Position numbers and translations under genes: made by a program. From Desulfobacterales bacterium (GTDB lineage: Bacteria; Desulfobacterota; Desulfobulbia; Desulfobulbales; BM004), in assembly GCA_012974315.1 (NCBI GenBank), contig JAAXQI010000021.1:1-13379 (forward strand): a stretch of DNA of 13,379 bases, read 5' to 3'. The notes under the pieces are model-generated. The model was not told the origin of the DNA. It did not search any database and worked only from the letters and a program-made list of their open reading frames with translations. Of this stretch, positions 6,773-12,210 are shown piece after piece; within the stretch, counting starts at the first letter, position 1; every line of letters begins with the position of its first letter.

Positions 6773-7729
6773 ATGACCAATTCAATACAACTCTCCCCTG
6801 ATTACATCCAACAGATTATTAATGAGGAAGAAATTCCTCTGCGCAGTAGTACTTTCGGTCCGGACATAACACAGTTGGCATTTCGTTACGGAGCAGTTAT
6901 TGGCTCAGTTATTGAACAGCACAACCAGATTAGCAGGGGAGCTGACCTGACCCGGAAGATTATCCTTGCTGCCGAAGAAAAAGATGAATCATTTCATAGT
7001 GGTACAGTCATCCTGGCTGACGAAATGATTCACAGTAAAGGGCGTTTCAAAAGATACTGGCATGCCCCAAAGGGTGGGCTCTGGATGACACTTGCCCTGG
7101 TGAACACCCTGCTGCCGGAAAGCAGTCTTCTTCTTCCCATGGCTGCCGGTGTGGCCTGTTGCGAGGTTCTGCGACATTACGGAATAGAGGCCCATATTAA
7201 GTGGGTTAATGATACCCTGGTGGATAACAGAAAAATTTCTGGTATCCTCACAGAAACATTCACCGGACCCCGCTTTGGCGAAGAATATATCCTCATAGGG
7301 ATTGGTCTTAATGTAAATAATGACCTATTCCCAGCTGAACTTTCTGATACAGCAACATCGATGAAATCCTGTCTTAATAAGGAAATCAGCCTGCAGGAGG
7401 TGATCACACGGCTCTTGATAAAGCTGCGTTGGAATATCGGTCTGCTGTTCTATGAGGAAGCCAGACATCTCGAAAAACATGGTGGTATTGCCATTAGCAA
7501 TGAAACAGAAACCGGTAACCTGCTCGGAGATGACCACCTGCTTCTAAAAAGCTACAAAAGGTTGACAGATATTTTTAACCGACGGGTGCTTTTTGGTTTT
7601 GACGTTTACGAAAACCCTCAATTTGAGGCAAAAATTGTCGGTCTTGATAATACAGGCGGCTTGATTCTGGAAATGGTTGACTCCTCAAGAATAGTTCAGC
7701 ATAGCGGGGAAATTCTTTATCTGGACTAA
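6773..7729 (+). CDS. Biotin--[acetyl-CoA-carboxylase] ligase, without DNA-binding domain
   Basis: It activates biotin with ATP and attaches it to the carrier lysine. The protein has 318 residues. About 75 N-terminal residues without a recognisable HTH precede the ligase core. SGTVILADEM (76-85) aligns with the family's GDACIAEYQ. The biotinyl-adenylate loop is SKGRFKRYW (88-96), matching E. coli GRGRRGRKW without gaps, with Ser for the first Gly. IKWVNDTL (142-149), DNRKISGILTE (151-161; Lys154 equals the active-site Lys) and ILIGIGLNVNN (173-183) follow. The C-terminus (about 265-318) fits the small SH3-like domain, ending IVQHSGEILYLD. With no HTH it should not act as a BirA-type repressor. 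It closes the ACC operon after a 173-base gap, so it is probably dedicated to the carrier next door. A TTGACA at 6735-6740 hints at a separate promoter, but no good -10 is spaced for it. Confidence 0.88.
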   Translation: MTNSIQLSPDYIQQIINEEEIPLRSSTFGPDITQLAFRYGAVIGSVIEQHNQISRGADLTRKIILAAEEKDESFHSGTVILADEMIHSKGRFKRYWHAPKGGLWMTLALVNTLLPESSLLLPMAAGVACCEVLRHYGIEAHIKWVNDTLVDNRKISGILTETFTGPRFGEEYILIGIGLNVNNDLFPAELSDTATSMKSCLNKEISLQEVITRLLIKLRWNIGLLFYEEARHLEKHGGIAISNETETGNLLGDDHLLLKSYKRLTDIFNRRVLFGFDVYENPQFEAKIVGLDNTGGLILEMVDSSRIVQHSGEILYLD

Positions 7730-7762
7730 AATTCACGAATTCAGATTTTTTCTAAATCCGTG
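7726..7762 (-). terminator. Terminator of the surA-rodZ-like-recO operon
   Basis: Read on the minus strand, CACGGATTTAGA (7762-7751) pairs with TCTGAATTCGTG (7745-7734) over a 5-base loop, a 12-bp stem if two G-U pairs are allowed, followed by AATTTTAG. On the plus strand the same positions give A-C mismatches, so the hairpin is specific to the minus-strand RNA. It lies about 70 bases beyond the recO stop. Confidence 0.6.
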
Positions 7763-7797
7763 ACCGACTCTTCATCGGAGTCTCCCGTAGGCCGCTT

Positions 7798-7843
7798 ACC
7801 TGAATCCAGGATATATCCGACGGCTCACAGATTCAGGTTTTTT
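7798..7843 (+). terminator. Terminator of the acetyl-CoA carboxylase operon
   Basis: ACCTGAATC (7798-7806) pairs with GATTCAGGT (7830-7838), followed by a T6 run. The 23-base loop holds a GGATATATCC palindrome (7809-7818). It lies about 70 bases after the biotin ligase stop and overlaps the recO stop codon on the other strand, so the converging operons end inside each other. Confidence 0.75.
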
Positions 7844-8588
7844 CCAGAAAATTCCAGGCCATAATCTCTCTCTGTAATAGATACTGGCCGTATGTCTTGA
7901 ATAAAAGCAGGGCCTCCCGGATTGAAGCATCAGAAAAACGCAACCGCTCCAGTTTTTCCATAGGCATGTCATGGGCATGCTGGAGCAACTTGATTGTATT
8001 CATGGAAAGGGAAACCATTTCACGGGATACGGAGGAGGAACGACAGTTTCTGCACAGCAAACCGTGACGTCCAGGATGAAACACATAGGGCTTGCCTTCT
8101 TGCTCTGCAACACCACATTTGATGCAGGTAGCAAGATGCAGCTTATATCCCAAAAAGGTATATAGCTTTATCTGAAAAAAGATATGAACGACTTTTGGGG
8201 ATTTCCCACTATCAATACTTTGCAGGGCCCAGACAAGCAGGTTAAAGACATTTTTATCTGCATCGTTTTCCCCTGACCAGTAATAAATAAGTTCACAGGC
8301 GAGAACAGCACCAACATAGCGATCATAATTTTGCCGCAAACTTATAAAGGGAGTCAAAAGTTCGGCCTCAACTATCCTCACAAGCCCTGATCGACCCCGA
8401 TCATCATAGATGATGTCAAGCAACGAAAAAATTTCAAGCTTATTGCTGAAACGCTTCTTGCTTTTTTTAGCACCTTTGGCAACTCCTGCCACCTTGCCCG
8501 CCTGCTTGCTATAGAGCGTGACAATTTTATCTGACTCGCCCAGGTCACTCACCCTGAGAACGACAGCTGTCATTTTCTTCGTTGTCAT
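7833..8588 (-). CDS. recO: DNA repair protein RecO
   Basis: RecO helps load RecA on single-stranded DNA with RecF/RecR and anneals complementary strands. The 251-residue length is usual. The N-terminal OB-fold shows TAVVLRVSDLGESDKIVTLY (7-26) and GKVAGVAKGAKKSKKRFSNK (31-50). The helical part follows, with YVGAVLACELIYYW. A zinc-finger-like pair Cys155-x2-Cys158 and Cys179-x2-Cys182 is present, as in many RecO proteins. ATG at 8588 gives MTTKKM; a second ATG five codons later (8573) is an equally possible start, since neither has a clear Shine-Dalgarno. It follows the RodZ-like gene by about 97 bases and is last in the minus-strand operon. Confidence 0.95.
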   Translation of the reverse strand: MTTKKMTAVVLRVSDLGESDKIVTLYSKQAGKVAGVAKGAKKSKKRFSNKLEIFSLLDIIYDDRGRSGLVRIVEAELLTPFISLRQNYDRYVGAVLACELIYYWSGENDADKNVFNLLVWALQSIDSGKSPKVVHIFFQIKLYTFLGYKLHLATCIKCGVAEQEGKPYVFHPGRHGLLCRNCRSSSVSREMVSLSMNTIKLLQHAHDMPMEKLERLRFSDASIREALLLFKTYGQYLLQREIMAWNFLEKT

Positions 8589-8590
8589 TG

Positions 8591-8603
8591 CCAGATGCTC
8601 TGG
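8591..8603. repeat. CCAGA-TGC-TCTGG palindrome before the recO start
   Basis: Two 5-bp arms around three bases end two bases upstream of the recO ATG on the minus strand. Position and core resemble the palindrome before corC. It may form a small hairpin at the ribosome-binding position; function is unknown. Confidence 0.3.
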
Positions 8604-8685
8604 TAGAAGTTCACAGAGTAGCTCTTATGACAAACCACGGAATAAAGAGTGTTTTGGGTAAAAAAGGCCATACTGATAAAAGATA

Positions 8686-9180
8686 TTATTTGAAAAAATC
8701 AACAGGATTGTATTGCGCCAGATATTTATTATAAATCCAATAGAGGAGAACACCGCAAAGGACTACGACAATGGGTACAAATAATCTGCGGGCAATTTCG
8801 ACGAACAACCGTTCTTCCTGCCCCTTCAGCCTAACTACTGCACCGGAATTAAACCTGCCCCTTTTTTTGCTCTGTTTTTGTGACTTCAGCTCATACGCTG
8901 AGAGTATCTCTTCAGGGTCCAACCCAAGGTACCTGGCGTACTTTTTATAAAACGCCTTAACATATACCTCTGCAGGAAACTGGTCCCTGTCATCATTTTC
9001 CAAGGTTTTGAGAACTGCTGTGGAAATGCCTGTTGCTTCAGATACTTCTTTCAGTCCAATACTGCGACTCATGCGCTTTTCCTGCAAATACGCTCCGATA
9101 GCATCGGCAGAAACTAACTGGCCATCATTGCTCTCTGGACCAGCATCGCTGCTTTCATTTTGAAAAAACTTTTTCGAAAT
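8686..9180 (-). CDS. RodZ-like membrane protein with N-terminal helix-turn-helix; probable ATT start
   Basis: A cytoplasmic HTH of the RodZ/HTH_25 type is followed by a basic linker and one membrane helix. In the 164-residue version the HTH spans about 26-95: AIGAYLQEKRMS, LKEVSEATGIS, LKTLENDDRDQFPAEVYVK, YARYLGLDPEEILSAY. KSQKQSKKRGRF follows, then the helix VPIVVVLCGVLLYWIYNKYL (135-154). The large periplasmic domain of RodZ is missing. The frame is open back to the surA stop, but between that stop and TTG 9087 it has no ATG, GTG or TTG, and the TTG start would cut off the first HTH helix. A strong AGGGGGAG (9198-9191) stands 7 bases before an in-frame ATC (9183) and 10 before an ATT (9180), so a rare start is likely. 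The 5' end is therefore a judgement. It may position cell-wall machinery as RodZ does, but its small size makes that uncertain. Confidence 0.72.
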   Translation of the reverse strand: MSKKFFQNESSDAGPESNDGQLVSADAIGAYLQEKRMSRSIGLKEVSEATGISTAVLKTLENDDRDQFPAEVYVKAFYKKYARYLGLDPEEILSAYELKSQKQSKKRGRFNSGAVVRLKGQEERLFVEIARRLFVPIVVVLCGVLLYWIYNKYLAQYNPVDFFK

Positions 9181-9190
9181 GATACCTACA

Positions 9191-9198
9191 CTCCCCCT
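9191..9198 (-). promoter_or_regulatory. Strong Shine-Dalgarno AGGGGGAG that argues for the ATT/ATC start
   Basis: On the minus strand AGGGGGAG lies in the short gap after the surA-like stop (9208) and 7-10 bases before ATC 9183 and ATT 9180, in frame with the HTH gene. It is among the best ribosome-binding sites in the window, while TTG 9087 has none. Confidence 0.65.
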
Positions 9199-9207
9199 GA
9201 TCCAGTA

Positions 9208-10197
9208 TTACAGTAAAATTTTGATATAGGCCTGTTCCCGAAGATTTTCAACCCATGCCTTATACTTCTCCTCCATCTCCTGGCGATACAGAATATCTCT
9301 TATTTCAACTTTAACAGATTCATAAGGAGCCTTCACAACAAGGTCCCCCTCACGGGAGGAAAGCAGTTTAAAGAACTGAAAGGTACTGCCTGTTTCAATG
9401 ATTGGGCTTATATCTCCAGGATGCATTGACAGGATTGCATCCCTCATATATGCAGCCATTTCATCTTTTTTTATGAGGCCTAAATTCCCGCCATCAGTAG
9501 CTGAAGGAAAATCTGAATATGATCGTGCCAACTCCCCGAAGCTCTCTCCAGCAAGCACCCTTGCCCTGATCGCTTCTGCTTTTTCCCGGGCCTCTTCTTG
9601 CGATACCCCATCCAAAGTAACAAGATTTTTCCAGTTAAAGCCTATCTGCAGGATATAATAGCCACTTTCCCCTTTCTCCTGGGTATACTCTTTCTCATAG
9701 TATTCCCTGATATCTTCTTCAACAATTACAATTCGTGACCGTACCTGTTGGCCAACCACTCTGGACTGTAAAATTTGATTGCGAAGGTTATCCCGGTAAT
9801 CCTGCATCGATACATTTACCTTGTCCAACTCTTTTCTAAATTCCTCAAGGGTCGCATTATTGTCGGAAAGAATCTGGGCAATTGCATTGTCAATTTCTGC
9901 TTCTTCCACAGTAATGCCTAACTCAGCAGCTTTCTGCTTGACGATCATATTATCTATCAGGCTGGAGAGCACTTCCCCTCTGGCCTTTTCTATGGCACTC
10001 TCCACTTCACCTGCAGGGGCCTTCATTCTGATGCGCTCAAAATATTCCCCGCCAGCCTTTTCAAGTTCTGTTTGGAGTATAACATCATCATTTACCACCG
10101 CTACAACCCTGTCAACATAATCGCCTCCATAGGAAAGTGCGGCACAAAGAAAAAACAATAGAAAACTAAAAAAAATTATCGCTAAGCGGTTTAACAT
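9208..10197 (-). CDS. SurA-like periplasmic chaperone / peptidyl-prolyl isomerase with one parvulin domain
   Basis: It helps outer-membrane proteins fold after export and may isomerise X-Pro bonds. The 329-residue protein starts with a signal peptide (LAIIFFSFLLFFLCAALSYG, about 5-24). The SurA N-terminal core is YVDRVVAVVNDDVILQTELE (27-46) and LIDNMIVKQKAAELGITVEE (80-99). A parvulin domain spans about 178-282: YYILQIGF, FGELARSYSDFPSATDGGNLG (220-240, continuing LIKKDEM) and IETGSTFQFFKLLSSREGD. The C-terminal helix VKVEIRDILYRQEMEEKYKA completes the SurA core. E. coli SurA has two parvulin domains in 428 residues; one-domain forms are common in delta-type bacteria. ATG at 10197 fits the signal peptide; no strong Shine-Dalgarno. 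It is first in the surA, rodZ-like, recO set. Confidence 0.9.
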   Translation of the reverse strand: MLNRLAIIFFSFLLFFLCAALSYGGDYVDRVVAVVNDDVILQTELEKAGGEYFERIRMKAPAGEVESAIEKARGEVLSSLIDNMIVKQKAAELGITVEEAEIDNAIAQILSDNNATLEEFRKELDKVNVSMQDYRDNLRNQILQSRVVGQQVRSRIVIVEEDIREYYEKEYTQEKGESGYYILQIGFNWKNLVTLDGVSQEEAREKAEAIRARVLAGESFGELARSYSDFPSATDGGNLGLIKKDEMAAYMRDAILSMHPGDISPIIETGSTFQFFKLLSSREGDLVVKAPYESVKVEIRDILYRQEMEEKYKAWVENLREQAYIKILL

Positions 10198-10308
10198 AAA
10201 ATAAATACCCTATATATCTGGAATTATTTAATTAAATTGCAAACTTTCATCAAGTTATCCTGAAAGCAATCCTATACATAACCTTTTTCATTTTGCCGGA
10301 CAACCTCC

Positions 10309-10348
10309 AATTATGAGTGTATACATAAAAAATCTCCGGAAGAAACAG
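10309..10348 (+). repeat. Direct repeat copy 1 (40 bp)
   Basis: It starts AATTATGAGTGTATACATAA and ends GGAAGAAACAG. The second copy at 10417-10456 matches 37 of 40 bases, 108 bases downstream. The unit contains TATACATAA, also present alone at 10273. Confidence 0.75.
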
Positions 10349-10416
10349 CGCCACCAACAAAAATCCAACAATCACAAACGGTATACGTGTCTGTCTTGTG
10401 TTTTTTCGAGACCGAC

Positions 10417-10456
10417 AATTATGAGTGAATACATAAAAAATCCCCGGCAGAAACAG
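10417..10456 (+). repeat. Direct repeat copy 2 (40 bp)
   Basis: It starts AATTATGAGTGAATACATAA and ends GGCAGAAACAG, differing from copy 1 at three positions. Two spaced copies in a gene-free region could be regulator-binding sites or remains of a duplicated or inserted element. Confidence 0.75.
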
Positions 10457-10593
10457 ATATGATAATCATTTGGAAACCACAGTCAAAATTTATAGGAGTA
10501 TATTAAGCTATCAGCAGACATTCTTTCAGGCCATATTCTCTGTGCTTTTTCATAAGGAAGCTTCATTTGCTAATAAAATATCGATAGAGTAAT

Positions 10594-10622
10594 TTAACTG
10601 TCCTGTTAAGTGCTTATATTAT
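10594..10622 (+). promoter_or_regulatory. Possible sigma70-type promoter for the PqqD-like pseudogene
   Basis: TTAACT (10594-10599) and TATTAT (10617-10622) are 17 bases apart. The predicted transcript start, near 10629, lies at the beginning of the recognisable PqqD-like sequence. This suggests that the control region survives although the gene is broken. Confidence 0.4.
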
Positions 10623-10629
10623 ATCCTGA

Positions 10630-10897
10630 ATTCAAGTTCGAAGTGCAACTCTTCTGAGTTGGCATGAGAGGCAAGCTGCTGTAGGCTCATGCTTTTCAAT
10701 CCGGATACGGCCGAAGCTGTCGGCATAAATCCTGTGGGTGTGGCAATCTGGGAACTGCTTGATCAACAAATAGACATTCACGAAATTGCTGACACTATCA
10801 GACAGGATTTTGCTGATGTTCCCGGCAGCGCCACTGAAGAAATCGAAAATTTATTAACGATCTTGCCGAACGCGGCTTCTTAGGGGCTGAACTATAA
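10630..10897 (+). pseudogene. PqqD-like (RiPP-recognition-type) protein, broken by two frameshifts
   Basis: PqqD-family proteins bind precursor peptides and present them to radical-SAM or other modifying enzymes. The sequence reads as one such protein spread over three frames. IQVRSATLLSWHERQAAVGS spans 10630-10689. From 10689, MLFNPDTAEAVGINPVGVAI continues into WELLDQQIDIHEIADTIRQD. From 10856, NDLAERGFLGAEL ends at TAA 10895-10897. Each junction is mended by adding one A (near 10689 and near 10856). The joined product, about 90 residues, has the family pattern LFNPDT...NPVGVAIWELLD...EIA...L..RGF. Only the middle part forms an open frame (ATG 10689 to TAG 10881). No peptide precursor or radical-SAM gene is nearby, so it is probably an orphan relic. 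Sequencing error is possible but two A losses are less likely with short reads. Confidence 0.68.
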
Positions 10898-11037
10898 TCC
10901 GCTGCTTGATGAAAAAAGAAACCCCATTCATCACGTCCCCGGATATCAATTAACTGGGCTTCGCCACTTCGCAGCTCCCGCAGAATTCCCTGATAATCTT
11001 CCTGCTTTTCTTCAAACAGAAAATCATAATTTATCAT
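10898..11037 (-). pseudogene. Truncated rhodanese-like gene (N-terminal part only)
   Basis: Rhodanese domains carry a cysteine that moves sulfane sulfur. From ATG 11037 the frame gives MINYDFLFEEKQEDY, then LRELRSGEAQLIDIRGRDEW, the typical rhodanese opening (LIDVRxxDEW). After that Trp the likeness stops: no HIPGA motif in frame and no catalytic-Cys loop. The frame continues as nonsense (to 10798) antisense to the PqqD-like relic. A one-base gap after FFFH would restore HIK, hinting at a frameshift as well as a deletion. A good Shine-Dalgarno GGAGGG precedes the start by 6 bases, 29 bases after the J-domain stop, so it was the third gene of the plsY operon. Its 3' end meets the 3' end of the PqqD-like relic. 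Confidence 0.6.
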
Positions 11038-11066
11038 TATTTACCCTCCGCTACAGACTGCTCGAG

Positions 11067-11426
11067 CTATTCCCTGGTATCCTCTTTCGGTGCACGTTCT
11101 TTACCCCAGTGGGAATCATGGCCGAATCGTTCAAACCACCAGTCATCACCTTCAGGCTGCTCGTTATCCTCCTGGATCAAAGGAAAGCGATACTGGGTGC
11201 AATAATGCAGCAATATCTGATACGCCTCGGTGAGGCTATGCATTTCAACTTTTTCAGTTTTCTGCTTAGAGTTGTTCTGTGCTTCGGGATGATGTTTCTG
11301 TACATCAGGATGATATTTTTTGGACAGGCGCCTGTAAGCCTTCTTGATTTCTGCAAGAGTCGCTTTCTCTCCAAGACCAAGCAGAGCAGCGGCTGCCTTA
11401 ATGTCTGCCCATTCTTTTTTCGTCAT
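11067..11426 (-). CDS. Small J-domain protein (DnaJ-like)
   Basis: A 119-residue protein whose J domain should stimulate the ATPase of a DnaK-type Hsp70. Residues 12-77 form the domain: AALLGLGEKATLAEIKKAYR (helices I-II), RLSKKYHPDV with the essential HPD at 39-41, then after a polar insertion of ~20 residues (NNSKQKTEKVE) SLTEAYQILLHY. No Gly/Phe region, zinc centre or substrate domain of true DnaJ is present, so it is a specialised co-chaperone. The acidic, aromatic C-terminus (DDWWFERFGHDSHWG) looks like a conserved docking tail; its partner is unknown. Its ATG overlaps the plsY stop (ATGA), implying coupled translation. Confidence 0.85.
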   Translation of the reverse strand: MTKKEWADIKAAAALLGLGEKATLAEIKKAYRRLSKKYHPDVQKHHPEAQNNSKQKTEKVEMHSLTEAYQILLHYCTQYRFPLIQEDNEQPEGDDWWFERFGHDSHWGKERAPKEDTRE

Positions 11427-12061
11427 TTTATGCTATCTTTTTCTTTCTTCCATGCTCTCCAGTTTGTCTCTGTTCCCTCAAACAAACGCTTGATATTATC
11501 AGCATGCTTGAGCCAGATAAGCACCCCGATAAAAAATCCCAGAAAAACATGATACGGTGAGCCGCCCAAAAGCCAAATCCAGAGTGTAATCAGGGCAGAA
11601 ACTACGAGAGAACCGACTGCGACATAGCCCGAAATATAGACAACCGCAATAAAAAGAAAGAGGCTGATCAGGGCAGTCAATGGTTCGAGTACAATAAATA
11701 CTCCCAGGCCTGTTGCCACTCCCTTGCCGCCCCCAAATTTCAAATATATTGAATACATGTGCCCCAGAAAAGCTGCACCGCCACTTAAGGTCACTGCCAT
11801 ATCCAGTTCACTTGGCGAAACAGGCATGCCTGACTGCACAAAATACCAGTGAGTTGCCAGCATCGGCACCACTGCTTTCAAAACATCACCCACAAGCGTA
11901 AGTACACCTAATTTCTTACCGAGAAGGCGTGTGACATTGGTAGCACCAATATTGCCACTGCCGGACTTGCGGATATCTTCCTTGCCCGTGACCTTTGCTA
12001 ACACTACCCCGGTAGGGATGGATCCAATCAGATATGAAATTATGACAAATAGGTAAATCAT
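11423..12061 (-). CDS. plsY: Acyl-phosphate:glycerol-3-phosphate acyltransferase PlsY
   Basis: It moves an acyl group from acyl-phosphate to glycerol-3-phosphate, making lysophosphatidic acid, the first step of phospholipid synthesis. This 212-residue inner-membrane protein shows the three PlsY motifs: SGSGNIGATN (33-42), KFGGGKGVATGLG (108-120) and KHADNIKRLFEGTE (185-198). Hydrophobic segments lie at about 3-22, 50-72, 88-105, 117-160 and 165-184. The opening MIYLFVIISYLIGSIPTG is the standard N-terminus, supporting ATG 12061. A 14-codon frame (12102-12058) overlaps this start by ATGA. It leads an operon with the J-domain gene and the rhodanese relic. A TATAAT (12138-12133) supplies a likely -10. 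Confidence 0.96.
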   Translation of the reverse strand: MIYLFVIISYLIGSIPTGVVLAKVTGKEDIRKSGSGNIGATNVTRLLGKKLGVLTLVGDVLKAVVPMLATHWYFVQSGMPVSPSELDMAVTLSGGAAFLGHMYSIYLKFGGGKGVATGLGVFIVLEPLTALISLFLFIAVVYISGYVAVGSLVVSALITLWIWLLGGSPYHVFLGFFIGVLIWLKHADNIKRLFEGTETNWRAWKKEKDSIK

Positions 12062-12102
12062 TGGTTTGTTAGTTTTTTTCTTTCAACAGAATTTCTCTCC
12101 AT
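12058..12102 (-). CDS. Possible 14-codon leader reading frame overlapping plsY
   Basis: ATG 12102 opens MERNSVERKKLTNQ and stops at TGA 12060-12058, which shares ATGA with the plsY start. Such an arrangement could couple plsY initiation to upstream translation, since plsY itself lacks a clear Shine-Dalgarno. The leader frame has no good Shine-Dalgarno close to its own ATG either. Chance is a fair alternative. Confidence 0.25.
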   Translation of the reverse strand: MERNSVERKKLTNQ

Positions 12103-12132
12103 AAAAATTTCAGCGCCTACTCCAACCTTTTT

Positions 12133-12138
12133 ATTATA
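12133..12138 (-). promoter_or_regulatory. Likely -10 element (TATAAT) of the plsY operon
   Basis: On the minus strand a perfect TATAAT preceded by TG lies about 72 bases before the plsY ATG, in the 149-base gap after the YkgJ-like gene. No convincing TTGACA-like -35 is seen at 16-18 bases. No T-tailed hairpin ends the upstream gene, so read-through is also possible. Confidence 0.4.
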
Positions 12139-12210
12139 CATAAAACAAAGCAAACGGATGACAAAGAAAAAAGCAGCACGACACAGGATTTGAGTTTTTT
12201 CGAAATCTTC

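Larger units (their letters stand above)
10198..10629. other. Gene-free stretch upstream of the surA-like gene
   Basis: About 430 AT-rich bases with no believable reading frame on either strand. It must hold the minus-strand promoter of the surA operon, though I see no confident match. It also contains a 40-bp direct repeat and a possible promoter pointing into the PqqD-like pseudogene. I see no tRNA, CRISPR or insertion-sequence ends. Confidence 0.6.

Noticed and set aside
7796..7978. 60-codon minus-strand frame over the end of recO
   Set aside because: Same strand but another frame within recO; it is a shadow of the conserved gene.
10689..10883. The 64-codon open frame taken as an intact gene
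   Set aside because: The PqqD pattern continues on both sides in other frames, so the open piece is the middle of a broken gene.
11109..11552. 147-codon plus-strand frame with hydrophobic look
   Set aside because: Its apparent membrane segments come from antisense reading of the J-domain and plsY genes, both strongly supported.
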